A stretch of DNA of 64,000 bases from the NCBI RefSeq assembly GCF_031085155.1, contig NZ_JAVHUL010000017.1, positions 1 to 64,000 on the forward strand, given 5' to 3'. The stretch is from Mesonia profundi. Lineage in GTDB: Bacteria; Bacteroidota; Bacteroidia; Flavobacteriales; Flavobacteriaceae. The translations under genes and the position numbers were made by a program. The first letter of the stretch is position 1, and the number at the start of each line of letters is the position of its first letter. Below the pieces are notes generated by a model. It was not told where the DNA came from. It made no database searches and saw nothing but the letters and a program-made list of their open reading frames with translations. Shown one piece after another: positions 32,637 through 41,461 of the stretch.

Positions 32637-34952
32637 TTAACCTTTTGTCTTTTCTTTTTTGAATTTTTCAAACTCATTGGTTCCTTCTTCTTGAGGCCAA
32701 GAATTGTTGGAGGTATCCACATCTGCAGTTTCCATATCTGGATCTACTATTACAGACTCTAATTCTTTATTGGTAGCCAATACACGAGTTACTTCTTTAT
32801 CGTTCTTTCTCCAAATTTGTGCTGGGTAAGTCATTCGTTCTGAAGTACCATCTTTATAGTTATATTCCACGATAAGAGGCATCACCAGTCCGCCTGGCTT
32901 ATTAAATGTAATTTGATAGAAGTGTTTAGGAACATCCATACGTTGACGCTCTTGTTCCGTAAAGTTATCCATCATAAAAGATTTTAACTTAGGCGCATTT
33001 TCTTCCGCAGATTTATTTTTCATCGCTGGAGTATACTCATCACTACCCTCTTCTACTACATATAATGCATCCACTTGGGAAGGATCTTCCACCCCGTAGC
33101 GTTCCAACATTTTTTTACCTGCTTTGGTTGGCTGATCTGTTACATAGTACGATTTCACATCTTCTACACCTATATCCACATAGTCGGTAGTATAAAACCA
33201 ACCTCTCCAATACCAGTCTAGATCCATTCCTGAAGCATCTTCCATTGTTCTAAAGAAATCTTCTGGCGTAGGATGCTTAAACATCCATCTTTTAGAGTAA
33301 ATTTTAAAGGCATGGTCAAACATTTCTTTCCCCATTACGGTTTCTCTCAAAATATTTAAAGCCGTTGCTGGTTTCCCATAAGCATTGTTTCCTAATTGGA
33401 AAACTTGCTCTGGATTGCTCATAATGGGAGTGATAAAATCTTGACTCCCTTTCATATAATTAGTGATTTTTGTAGGCTCTCCTCTTCTAGACGGATAGTT
33501 TTCTAAAGGACTAATCGCTTCAGGGTATCTTTTTCCAAACTTCTGTTCAGATACAAATTGCAAAAAGCTATTTAAGCCTTCATCCATCCAACCCCATTGA
33601 CGCTCGTCACTATTCACAATCATGGGAAAAAAGTTATGCCCTACTTCGTGAATAATAACACTCACCATCCCAAATTTGGTGCGTTCGCTATAGGTTCCAT
33701 CTTCGTTAGGACGACCATAGTTCCAGCAAATCATAGGATATTCCATCCCTTGATTTTTGGCGTGCACCGAAATCGCTTTGTGGTAAGGATAATCAAAAGT
33801 CATATCGCTATAGGTCGTTAAAGTATGTGCTACCGCTTTGGTAGAATACTCTTCCCATAATGGATTACCTTCCTTTGAATATAAAGAAACCGCCATCACT
33901 TCGCGATTTCCTACTTTTACGTTTTGCATATCCCAGATGTACTTTCTAGAGCTCGTAAAAGCAAAATCTCTAACCATATTGGCTTCAAACTCCCAGGTTT
34001 TAGTCCGATTAGAAAAACCTTTTTCGGCTTTCTCTGCTTCCTGTTGATTTACGATCACTACAGGCTTATCAAAAGATTTTTTTGCCTGCTCGTAGCGATT
34101 CATCATTTTTTTAGAAAAAACTTTTTTCCGATTTTGTAGCTTTCCTGTACCATCCACTATGTGATCTGCAGGAACTGTAATTTTCACTTTATAATCTCCA
34201 AAGGGTAAGGCAAACTCTCCGTCTCCCCAAAATTGAAAATTTTGCCATCCTTCAACATCATTATAAACCGCCATTCTTGGAAAGAACTGAGCAATGATAT
34301 AAGCGTAATTTCCATCTTTCTCAAAATATTCATATCCAGAGCGTCCTCTATTTACTACATGATCATTAATATTATACCACCATTTAATAGAAAAGTCTAC
34401 CTTATCTCCAGACTCTAAAACCTTAGGAAGATCGATGCGCATCATCGTTTGATTGATGGTATATTTTAACGGAAATCCGTTTTGAGTTACCTTTTCTATG
34501 TTAAAACCACCGTCAAAAGGTTCTTCTATAAATTGAGAAACAAAACGACCTGTCTGGTTCACTTCGCCGATTCCATTACCATCCTGCAATTTGGTTTTAC
34601 TGTCTTTTGCTCGAATATTTTGATCTAATTGCACCCATAAATATTCTAACTTATCTGGAGAATTATTTGTGTATGTGATCGTTTCTTCTCCGCTTATTTT
34701 TTGATTTTTATCATCTAAAACCACTTCCATATCATAATCGGCTGTATTTTGATAATACGCAGGACCTGGAGCTCCAGAAGCCGTCCTATATTGGTTAGGA
34801 GTCGAAAACTCTTGATAAAGCTGCCTAAATTTATTGGTGTTAGTGTGTCCTTGTTCTGCTTCTTTTTTTACAGGCTCATCCTGAGCAAAAACCGCCACAC
34901 TTGCCATCGCAAGAATAAAGGTGATTGCTATTTTAAAATGTTTCCTATTCAT
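32637..34952 (-). CDS. Exported M1-family metallopeptidase
   Basis: 771-residue protein with a signal peptide (ending ASVAVFAQDE) and a gluzincin catalytic site: VIIHEVGHNFFP, then the third zinc ligand Glu in WGWMDEGLNSF 18 residues on. The N-terminal beta domain starts with YYQNTADYDMEVVLDDKNQKISG, typical of M1 peptidases. The exopeptidase motif equivalent to GAMEN appears altered: GMEYPMICWNYG. It is probably a periplasmic peptidase used for peptide nutrition. Upstream lie DUF6702 and three exported paralogues (27-base gap), probably one operon. Confidence 0.9.
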   Translation of the reverse strand: MNRKHFKIAITFILAMASVAVFAQDEPVKKEAEQGHTNTNKFRQLYQEFSTPNQYRTASGAPGPAYYQNTADYDMEVVLDDKNQKISGEETITYTNNSPDKLEYLWVQLDQNIRAKDSKTKLQDGNGIGEVNQTGRFVSQFIEEPFDGGFNIEKVTQNGFPLKYTINQTMMRIDLPKVLESGDKVDFSIKWWYNINDHVVNRGRSGYEYFEKDGNYAYIIAQFFPRMAVYNDVEGWQNFQFWGDGEFALPFGDYKVKITVPADHIVDGTGKLQNRKKVFSKKMMNRYEQAKKSFDKPVVIVNQQEAEKAEKGFSNRTKTWEFEANMVRDFAFTSSRKYIWDMQNVKVGNREVMAVSLYSKEGNPLWEEYSTKAVAHTLTTYSDMTFDYPYHKAISVHAKNQGMEYPMICWNYGRPNEDGTYSERTKFGMVSVIIHEVGHNFFPMIVNSDERQWGWMDEGLNSFLQFVSEQKFGKRYPEAISPLENYPSRRGEPTKITNYMKGSQDFITPIMSNPEQVFQLGNNAYGKPATALNILRETVMGKEMFDHAFKIYSKRWMFKHPTPEDFFRTMEDASGMDLDWYWRGWFYTTDYVDIGVEDVKSYYVTDQPTKAGKKMLERYGVEDPSQVDALYVVEEGSDEYTPAMKNKSAEENAPKLKSFMMDNFTEQERQRMDVPKHFYQITFNKPGGLVMPLIVEYNYKDGTSERMTYPAQIWRKNDKEVTRVLATNKELESVIVDPDMETADVDTSNNSWPQEEGTNEFEKFKKEKTKG

Positions 34953-34979
34953 GAAATATAGTTTTAATTTATAGGTAAT

Positions 34980-35486
34980 TTAGTCAAATTCTATTAGGTC
35001 TGTTGGTTTATCCTTTACCAATAAAAGGGATTCTGTTTCCCCATCTTTCTCAAAATGAACCAAGTTTTTTTGGTCTTCAAACAAATCGGTTAACAAGAGA
35101 TTGGTAATTTTTACTGATGAAAATGCTCTAACATTTTCAATTTCAAAATAACAAATAATAAGATCGTCTTCATAGCGCTTTCCTATAAAATTAAGCTGAA
35201 GATCTTGATTATGGATGTTTATTTTTAATTTTTTTCTGAAATACTTCTCGATATAGGAATTATTTTCGGCAAGATCTTGATCTCTCAACAACTCCACTCT
35301 ACTGTCATAGCGAGTTTGAAGTAATTTCTGAAAGTCATCTACAAAAAGTCGAGTGATGAGTTGAACCGAAGAAGATTCTTCTACATATTCTGCATTGGTG
35401 ACACTTAAGTAAAACTTATGCGCCCCACTAAATGAAAAGCAGGAGCAGATTAGAAATAAAAAAATAAGCTTCTTAAGGTTGTTCAT
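34980..35486 (-). CDS. DUF6702 family exported protein
   Basis: 168-residue protein with a signal peptide (LKKLIFLFLICSCFSFSGAHKF). The mature part starts HKFYLSVTNAEYVEESSSVQLITRLFVDDF, matching DUF6702, a family of unknown function usually placed just upstream of an M1 peptidase in Flavobacteriaceae. It overlaps the preceding gene by 14 bases and is 27 bases from the peptidase, so a joint role is likely but not defined. Confidence 0.82.
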   Translation of the reverse strand: MNNLKKLIFLFLICSCFSFSGAHKFYLSVTNAEYVEESSSVQLITRLFVDDFQKLLQTRYDSRVELLRDQDLAENNSYIEKYFRKKLKINIHNQDLQLNFIGKRYEDDLIICYFEIENVRAFSSVKITNLLLTDLFEDQKNLVHFEKDGETESLLLVKDKPTDLIEFD

Positions 35487-36258
35487 CTTCGATTTCTTTA
35501 AACTTTTGGTAGCTAATAGCGTTTTCCTTTAAAAACTCGATCAAGGCTAAAGTTGGCTTCTCTTTGACTATCAATTCCTTAAAAGGTTTAAAGCTGATGC
35601 AATAATAAAGAAAATCCTCGATAAGAGGTTCAGGTATTTCTAATTCTTCGGTATAAAAGTCAATAGGAAAAATGTAGTAAGCTTTTTCCATCAGTCCTTT
35701 TTCTTTTTCGTAATCCAACTGACGGTAAACCATAGCCAATCTCCCCGAAAAATAATTAATAATAGGATCTACCGGAATAATTCCTCCGCCTGTAATGGTT
35801 GCCGTGTAAATTCTCCTTTCGGCTAAGGTAGATCTATTTCTTACTACCGGTAATCCAAAACTAGCCGCATTTAAATAAGGTTGAGTCTCTATAGTTTCCA
35901 CGTCTTTCTGGAGTAATCCTGTTAGGTTAAGGTCAGAAATATTCACTTCTTCCAACTCATTCACTAATGGAAGCAAATAGATTCTCTTTTCACCTTTAAA
36001 GTCTTCCGCTACGACGGTAATTTGGTAAGGTTCATATTGCAACGAGGAAAAAAATAAGCTGTCTCCCGCTTTCGCGGAAATTTTAAATTTTCCATTGGCT
36101 TGATTGATGGTTCCTTGTTTAGAATTAAGATTCACCACATTCACTTCTCTAAATGAAATCGAATCGGCGATAATTTTTCCTGAAAAAACTCTTTTTTGCG
36201 CCCAAGAAACTCCTGAAAACAACAAAAAAACAATTAAGACAGGAATGTGTGATTTCAT
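35473..36258 (-). CDS. Exported carboxypeptidase-regulatory-like protein, paralogue 3
   Basis: 261-residue protein with a signal peptide (SHIPVLIVFLLFSGVSWAQK) and an N-terminal CarboxypepD_reg-like beta domain (VFSGKIIADSISFREVNVVNL through LEEVNIS), followed by a helical C-terminal part ending YCISFKPFKEL and EFLKENAISYQKF. It shares order and motifs with the two genes upstream, and so arose by duplication. ATG 36258 places the signal peptide at the N-terminus; an earlier ATG at 36288 would add ten residues. No TonB channel is attached. Confidence 0.85.
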   Translation of the reverse strand: MKSHIPVLIVFLLFSGVSWAQKRVFSGKIIADSISFREVNVVNLNSKQGTINQANGKFKISAKAGDSLFFSSLQYEPYQITVVAEDFKGEKRIYLLPLVNELEEVNISDLNLTGLLQKDVETIETQPYLNAASFGLPVVRNRSTLAERRIYTATITGGGIIPVDPIINYFSGRLAMVYRQLDYEKEKGLMEKAYYIFPIDFYTEELEIPEPLIEDFLYYCISFKPFKELIVKEKPTLALIEFLKENAISYQKFKEIEDEQP

Positions 36259-36344
36259 AATTACTCGTTCTATGGTGTTATTTTTCATAAAAAAAAACGC
36301 TTCCGCTGCGACGGAAAACTAAATAATTCTGATTCAGAAAAAAC

Positions 36345-37118
36345 TCATTCAGAATTCTCTTTTTTAAACTTCTGATACGCTGTCACTTGATTTCGAAAAA
36401 AATCAATCATGACAAAAGCATCTTTCTGTTTGACCGTTTTTTTAAACCTTTCTTGATTAGAGCAGAAATACAAGAAATCGTCTATCAAAATGGGATCTAT
36501 GCTCAGGGTTTCTTCTAATAAATTATTAGGAACCAAATGTCTACTTTGCTGAATAAGCAGTTCCAAATCTGCATATTCTTTTTGTCGTTTTAGCATTTCC
36601 ATTCTTCCGCTAAGGACATCAATCAAAACCCCTACAGGTCCGCCAGAAGCTGCCGTATAAAGCCTGCGTTCCTCTACGGTTAATCTAGGAGCAGTTCTAA
36701 TGGGGATGCCTAAATCTTGAGCGCTTAAGATAGGTTGCAGCTCCATATTGTTAGCATCTGCCAATAAATCTCTCGTTAAAGTTAAGGAGGAAATATTCAC
36801 CTCTTCCAACTCATTTACCATTAGAAAAAGCACAATTTGGTTGTTTTCCTTTTGAAGCATTTCTAAATTAACTTCTACGATATGAGGCTCATATTTTACT
36901 GAAGAAAAAATAACTTTATCGCCTTCACTTGCTTGGATAGAAAATTTACCGGAAGCGGCATTTACCGTTCCCAATTTATTAGTGTAATTGACGATATTCA
37001 CCTGAATTTCTGCAATAGAATCGGCTACAATTGTACCAGAAAATTCTTGGCTATTTTGCGCATTACTTCCCCAGAAGCCACAAATACATATAAAGAGAAA
37101 AAGGTAGTTTTTTTGCAT
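36345..37118 (-). CDS. Exported carboxypeptidase-regulatory-like protein, paralogue 2
   Basis: 257-residue exported protein (signal peptide MQKNYLFLFICICGFWGSNAQN). It has the same layout as its neighbours: a beta domain with FSGTIVADSIAEIQVNIVNY, the conserved VNELEEVNISSLTLT, a middle segment with SGRMEMLKRQKEY, and a C-terminal IDDFLYFCSNQERF plus a YQKFK end. The shared VNELEEVNIS resembles the plug-boundary stretch of SusC-like proteins, yet no barrel follows. The function is unknown. Confidence 0.85.
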   Translation of the reverse strand: MQKNYLFLFICICGFWGSNAQNSQEFSGTIVADSIAEIQVNIVNYTNKLGTVNAASGKFSIQASEGDKVIFSSVKYEPHIVEVNLEMLQKENNQIVLFLMVNELEEVNISSLTLTRDLLADANNMELQPILSAQDLGIPIRTAPRLTVEERRLYTAASGGPVGVLIDVLSGRMEMLKRQKEYADLELLIQQSRHLVPNNLLEETLSIDPILIDDFLYFCSNQERFKKTVKQKDAFVMIDFFRNQVTAYQKFKKENSE

Positions 37119-37148
37119 AAAAAGAGTTACTTCTCTCCTAAAGACGCA

Positions 37149-37940
37149 TTAATTGTTTTGTTGTTGCAATTTATAAGCTTTACCTTTTTCAATTAGAAAC
37201 TCGATAAGGTCCAATTCATTGCCTTTTTCTAGCAGCCGCTTTTCCAAACCATTTTCTTGCGCGTAGAAAATAAATTCATTTATATTTTCTTTCTTAATGT
37301 CTAGATTACGCTTAAAAAAATCGTCGTTATAGACTTTTCTAACGGCCACATCTATATCTTCCGTATTAGCATCTTTTCCTTTACTCTTATTTTTAAATAT
37401 GGTTCTAAACATATTGGCAAAATTTAACCCATTGGTTAAATAACCTTTATCTATCGCGATATTATCAACCTTAGAATCTTTATCGTCTCTAAACTTATAA
37501 TTATAGGTGTTCACCATTTCTAAAGAAGATAATTTAGTTCGGTTTACGCCTACTGTTTTTATCTTTGTCACATCGGCTTGCACGTTTCCAGAAAGGTCAT
37601 AAGGTTTTAGAGTCACTTCATCCAATTCATTTACGGCTTCGCTAATTTTTATATTGATGGTTTTATTCTCCAAAACCCCTTCATCAACGATGACAATAAA
37701 TGTTTGGTACTGAATAGAGGAAATCATGAGCCGGTCATTTAAGCCTACTTTAATAATAAACTCCCCATATTTACTAGTGGCAGCACCTTCGGTCGTATTC
37801 ATATTATATATATTAATATCGTCGGCATCCATATAACTATCAACACTCACTTGTCCTTTAATAAATACTCTATTTTCAATTTGAGCATGGACGAAGCTTA
37901 TATTCAGTAAAACAATTATTAAAAACAATCTTTTTTTCAT
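37149..37940 (-). CDS. Exported carboxypeptidase-regulatory-like protein, paralogue 1
   Basis: 263-residue protein with a signal peptide (RLFLIIVLLNISFVHAQIE), a CarboxypepD_reg-like beta domain (VFIKGQVSVDSYMDADDINI, then VNELDEVTLKPYDLSGNVQAD), and a C-terminal helical part with INEFIFYAQENGLEKRLLEKG and IEFLIEKGKAYK. It is the first gene of the five-gene minus-strand unit 37940-32637 and the most divergent of the three paralogues. Confidence 0.85.
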   Translation of the reverse strand: MKKRLFLIIVLLNISFVHAQIENRVFIKGQVSVDSYMDADDINIYNMNTTEGAATSKYGEFIIKVGLNDRLMISSIQYQTFIVIVDEGVLENKTINIKISEAVNELDEVTLKPYDLSGNVQADVTKIKTVGVNRTKLSSLEMVNTYNYKFRDDKDSKVDNIAIDKGYLTNGLNFANMFRTIFKNKSKGKDANTEDIDVAVRKVYNDDFFKRNLDIKKENINEFIFYAQENGLEKRLLEKGNELDLIEFLIEKGKAYKLQQQNN

Positions 37941-38043
37941 AGCGGTTAGGGTTTTTAAGTAAACCTTATAGAAAACTTAAAAAAGTAATAATTCTTTTTT
38001 GTAGCTTTTCAATACTATAAATTTACATAAAAAAACCCGATAT

Positions 38044-38748
38044 ATGAATTGTATTATTGCAAGCACCTCTACCGTTCACGGTAGTAGCTACTTAGGTTAT
38101 TTTCCCGATGCCTTAACGGAATTATTTAAGGGAGTAAAAGAAATTATTTTTATTCCCTACGCAAGACCAGGAGGCATTTCTCATGAGGAGTACACTAAAA
38201 AAGCCCAAGAAGGATTGGAGTTTTTAAATATAAATGTGGTGGGAATTCATCAAAAAGAAAATCCTAAGCAAGCGATTGAAAATGCAGAAGCCATTTTTAC
38301 CGGGGGAGGGAATACATTTTTATTGGTCTCTCAACTGTATCAAAAAGATCTTATGCAAGCTTTAAGCGATAAGATAAAAAAAGGGTGTGCTTATTTAGGT
38401 ACCAGCGCCGGAAGTAACATTTGTGGTAAAACGATGCATACCACCAACGATATGCCTATTATTCATCCGCCATCGTTTGACACGCTGGGACTTTTCTCAT
38501 TTAATATCAATCCACATTATTTAGATCCAGACCCCACTTCTACGCATAAAGGAGAAACCCGGGAAACGAGAATAAAAGAATTTCAGCAACTACATCAAAT
38601 TCCTGTGGTAGGCTTACGAGAAGGAAGCTGGATTCGCATGAAAGATCAAGATTTGATATTAAAAGGAGATTTGGAAGCTCGCGTATTTATTCCGCAGCAA
38701 GAAGCTATAGAAGTGAAGCCTAATCATTCATTTAAAAACCTATCTTAA
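38044..38748 (+). CDS. pepE: Dipeptidase E (Asp-specific, peptidase S51)
   Basis: 234-residue cytoplasmic serine peptidase cleaving N-terminal Asp-X dipeptides. It has FTGGGNTFLL, the nucleophile Ser in YLGTSAGSNICG, and the conserved NPHYLDPDPTSTHKGETRETRI of PepE. Length is typical. The glutaminase gene starts on its stop codon, so the two form an operon for use of acidic and amide amino acids. Confidence 0.93.
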   Translation: MNCIIASTSTVHGSSYLGYFPDALTELFKGVKEIIFIPYARPGGISHEEYTKKAQEGLEFLNINVVGIHQKENPKQAIENAEAIFTGGGNTFLLVSQLYQKDLMQALSDKIKKGCAYLGTSAGSNICGKTMHTTNDMPIIHPPSFDTLGLFSFNINPHYLDPDPTSTHKGETRETRIKEFQQLHQIPVVGLREGSWIRMKDQDLILKGDLEARVFIPQQEAIEVKPNHSFKNLS

Positions 38749-39659
38749 TGGATTATCAAGCCTTACTTAATATCATTGAAAAAGACTTGGAGAGCTTTGA
38801 TCACCAAGGAAAAGTGGCCAGTTACATCCCCGAGCTTGCCTTTGTATCTCCCAATAAATTTGGAATGCACCTACACTGCATCAATGGAAAAGATTATTTT
38901 ATTGGAGATAGTGAAGAGAAATTTTCGATTCAAAGTATTTCGAAGGTGTTCACTCTTACCTTAGCCAAAAAGCATAAAAGTAAAATATGGGATCGTGTAG
39001 ATGTAGAGCCTTCTGGGAATCCTTTTAATTCTCTTATTCAGTTAGAAAAAGAAAAAGGAGTTCCTAGAAACCCTTTTATCAATTCGGGAGCTTTGGTCAT
39101 CGCAGATATTTTAATAAGCTGTTTAGAAAACCCCAAAGAAGAGTTGCTAGCTTTTGTAAGGTATTTAGCCCAAGATCACGATATTTATTACGATGAAAAG
39201 GTTGCAGCTTCAGAAAAAAGTAAAGGATATAGAAATATCGCCTTAGTGAATTATATGAAGTCTTTGGGCAACATCAACAACGATGCAGATGATATTTTAG
39301 ACTTTTACTTTCATCAATGCTCACTTGCGATGTCTTGCAGTCAGCTTTCAAAAGCATTTATGGTATTTGCCAATGAGGGGAAAATTATAGGAACTCAAGA
39401 GCGCGTCCTTAAAACCAAAAGCATTAAACGTATTAACGCGATTATGCAGACTTGTGGATTTTACGATGAAGCAGGGGAATTTAGCTTTAGAGTTGGTTTA
39501 CCAGGAAAAAGTGGTGTTGGCGGAGGCATTGTAGCCATACATCCTCACCAATATGCCGTTGCCGTTTGGAGTCCCAAACTTAATGCGCATGGAAATTCAG
39601 AAAAAGGGATGCGGGCGTTAGAGGAACTGACTAGCCTTACCGGGCTTTCCATTTTTTAA
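38748..39659 (+). CDS. glsA: Glutaminase A
   Basis: 303-residue serine-dependent glutaminase of the beta-lactamase-like fold, hydrolysing glutamine to glutamate and ammonium. The SxxK catalytic pair lies in FSIQSISKVFTL. Other markers are EPSGNPFNSLIQLE, PRNPFINSGALV, and GLPGKSGVGGGIVA. It has no signal peptide. It is translationally coupled to pepE and followed by a tRNA gene on the other strand. Confidence 0.94.
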   Translation: MDYQALLNIIEKDLESFDHQGKVASYIPELAFVSPNKFGMHLHCINGKDYFIGDSEEKFSIQSISKVFTLTLAKKHKSKIWDRVDVEPSGNPFNSLIQLEKEKGVPRNPFINSGALVIADILISCLENPKEELLAFVRYLAQDHDIYYDEKVAASEKSKGYRNIALVNYMKSLGNINNDADDILDFYFHQCSLAMSCSQLSKAFMVFANEGKIIGTQERVLKTKSIKRINAIMQTCGFYDEAGEFSFRVGLPGKSGVGGGIVAIHPHQYAVAVWSPKLNAHGNSEKGMRALEELTSLTGLSIF

Positions 39660-39666
39660 CATAAAA

Positions 39667-39692
39667 AAAAGCCTCTTAAAAAAGAGGCTTTT
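39667..39692 (-). terminator. Terminator of tRNA-Gly (also usable for glsA)
   Basis: Stem AAAAGCCTCTT with AAGAGGCTTTT, loop AAAA. On the minus strand it is followed by eight T, directly after the 3' end of the tRNA. On the plus strand the T-run is short. Confidence 0.8.
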
Positions 39693-39693
39693 G

Positions 39694-39766
39694 AGCGGGA
39701 GACCAGGTTCGAACTGGCGACATTCAGCTTGGAAGGCTGACGCTCTACCAACTGAGCTACTCCCGC
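39694..39766 (-). tRNA. tRNA-Gly (anticodon TCC)
   Basis: The minus strand folds as a full cloverleaf: acceptor GCGGGAG/CTCCCGC, D-arm AGCTCAGTTGGTAGAGC, anticodon loop CTTCCAA (anticodon TCC, reading GGA), T-arm GTTCGAACC, and discriminator T. CCA is not encoded. Variable loop is short (class I). Confidence 0.95.
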
Positions 39767-39776
39767 ATTGCGATGG

Positions 39777-39808
39777 CAAATATACTAACTATCTTTAGTT
39801 TGAAGCAA
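39777..39808 (-). promoter_or_regulatory. Promoter of tRNA-Gly
   Basis: Minus strand TTG (39808-39806), 21 bases, TATATTTG (39784-39777), a full Bacteroidota-type match placed just before the tRNA 5' end at 39766. Confidence 0.75.
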
Positions 39809-39926
39809 GTAAAAAATTAATTTTTTTATAAAGTTGATTTATTTTTTAATCCAAGCAAGCTACTTTCATAAAATAACTTTAAATTAGAAGTGAAGATTAT
39901 TTTCAATTATTAAAAAGCTTCTACTT

Positions 39927-40214
39927 ATGGATCAATCAATTAAGCATAAAGAGAATGAAACCAATGGCATTTTTTATTTAGAAATTGAGAACAAAATAGT
40001 GTCAGAACTCACCTATATAAAAAAAGAGCCTAATATTTTAGTTATTGACCGTACCGAGACCAAAAAGACGGAAGAGGGAAAAGGTTTGGCGTCAAAACTT
40101 TTAGAACATACGGTTAATTACGCCAAAGAAAACAATTATAAAATAGATCCGCTTTGTCCTTTTGCCGAGGTAAAATTTGACGAAAACGAAGCCTATCAAA
40201 AAATAAAAGCATAA
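39927..40214 (+). CDS. Small GNAT-fold acetyltransferase (YjdJ type)
   Basis: 95-residue minimal GNAT protein. IFYLEIENKIVSELTYI starts the fold, and the acetyl-CoA pyrophosphate loop appears as TEEGKGLASKLLEHTVNYAKEN. PLCPFAEVKF is a hallmark of the YjdJ/GTNAT group. Substrates of this group are unknown. The next gene begins 2 bases later. Confidence 0.82.
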   Translation: MDQSIKHKENETNGIFYLEIENKIVSELTYIKKEPNILVIDRTETKKTEEGKGLASKLLEHTVNYAKENNYKIDPLCPFAEVKFDENEAYQKIKA

Positions 40215-40215
40215 G

Positions 40216-40656
40216 TTGAATATAGAAATAAAAGAAGTCGATGTTGCGGTGGTTTTATCCATACGCCAAGAGGTGCTCCGAAATGGAAAACCTATACGCA
40301 TGTGTAAAATGCAGGGAGACGAGCTACCATCTAGCATTCACCTAGGGCTGTTTTACGAAAATAAATTGGCAGGAATTACTAGCTTAATGGTAGAGGCTCA
40401 TCCTGAGTTTCCAGACCTTTCTCAATTACGCTTACGCGGAATGGCGGTATTGCCAGAATTTCAGAAAAAGAAATTGGGAAAATTATTAATGGAAGAAGCG
40501 ATAAGCGTTTCTCAAAAAAAACATGCTGATATTCTGTGGTTCAATGCTAGAGAAGCGGCAGTTGGATTTTATGAGAAATTCGGTTTTTCCGTAAGGGGAA
40601 ATTTATTCAATATTAAAGACGTTGGGGATCACTTTTTGATGTACAAAGAGTTATGA
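40216..40656 (+). CDS. GNAT family N-acetyltransferase
   Basis: 146-residue acetyltransferase with MAVLPEFQKKKLGKLLMEEAI as the acetyl-CoA loop and ILWFNAREAAVGFYEKFGF at the end of the fold. The start is set at TTG 40216, 2 bases after the previous stop codon: the N-terminal strand IEIKEVDVAVVLSIRQEVL is clearly part of the fold and no ATG is available nearby. The substrate is unknown. It overlaps the next gene by 4 bases. Confidence 0.85.
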   Translation: MNIEIKEVDVAVVLSIRQEVLRNGKPIRMCKMQGDELPSSIHLGLFYENKLAGITSLMVEAHPEFPDLSQLRLRGMAVLPEFQKKKLGKLLMEEAISVSQKKHADILWFNAREAAVGFYEKFGFSVRGNLFNIKDVGDHFLMYKEL

Positions 40657-41393
40657 ATAGAAGAAATTTTATTACCAAAAGTGTTGCAACAACAGCAGTT
40701 AGTCTACTTCCACTTTCATTTTGGAGTACTCTTTGGCTTCAGGAATTTACACTAGATGAACTTACAGGAAAAGCAAATCTATCTCTTTATGGCGAAGGCT
40801 ATCAACTGCGAGAAGAAGTAAACAAAGCCTTTTCAAAGATGCAAGCGGAAGCGAAAAAGGAAGGGATTCATATTCAAATCGTTTCTGCCTACCGCAGTTA
40901 CGAACGCCAGAAGCAAATTTTTAATGCTAAATTCAGTCGGTATACTAAACGAGGTTTATCTGGAACGGATGCCGTCAAGAAAATTATTGAATACTCTACC
41001 ATTCCAGGAACTTCTAGACACCATTGGGGAACCGACATCGATATTATTGATGCCAAAGCCAAGCAACCCAAAAATGTTTTAATGCCTAGAAACTACGATG
41101 AAGATGGTCCTTATTGCGAGATGAAAATGTGGCTAAATGAGCATAGTGAAAAATTTGGGTTTTACATTGTGTACACCAACAACCCCAAACGTAAAGGCTT
41201 TCATCCAGAACCTTGGCATTTCTCTTATCAAAAAACATCTTTAGCGATGCTAAAAGCATATCAGGACATTGATTTTCAAAAAATCATTACCCAAGATACA
41301 GACCTTAAAGGAAGAGCATTTTTAAGTGAATCTTTTTTAGAGACTTATAAACAGGAGCATATTTTAGATATTAATCCCGCATTACTTCCGTAA
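40653..41393 (+). CDS. M15-family D-alanyl-D-alanine carboxypeptidase with a Tat-like signal
   Basis: 246-residue protein with an N-terminal twin-arginine pattern, NRRNFITK, and a hydrophobic stretch (ATTAVSLLPLSFW), then a VanY/M15 catalytic domain. Zinc ligands lie in SRHHWGTDIDII (HxxxxxxD) and PEPWHFSY. Such enzymes trim peptidoglycan peptides in the periplasm. The protein overlaps the acetyltransferase gene by 4 bases. Transport by Tat is a prediction; the tatA gene lies elsewhere in this window (32567). Confidence 0.85.
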   Translation: MNRRNFITKSVATTAVSLLPLSFWSTLWLQEFTLDELTGKANLSLYGEGYQLREEVNKAFSKMQAEAKKEGIHIQIVSAYRSYERQKQIFNAKFSRYTKRGLSGTDAVKKIIEYSTIPGTSRHHWGTDIDIIDAKAKQPKNVLMPRNYDEDGPYCEMKMWLNEHSEKFGFYIVYTNNPKRKGFHPEPWHFSYQKTSLAMLKAYQDIDFQKIITQDTDLKGRAFLSESFLETYKQEHILDINPALLP

Positions 41394-41438
41394 AGGAATT
41401 TTAGCATAACTTTATATGAGAAAGAGGACTATCTTCTT

Positions 41439-41446
41439 TAACTTTG
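41439..41446 (+). promoter_or_regulatory. Candidate -7 box of gpmI
   Basis: TAACTTTG fits TAnnTTTG and ends 15 bases before the gpmI ATG. The -33 TTG is not clear. Confidence 0.4.
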
Positions 41447-41461
41447 CGACAAAACAAGATC

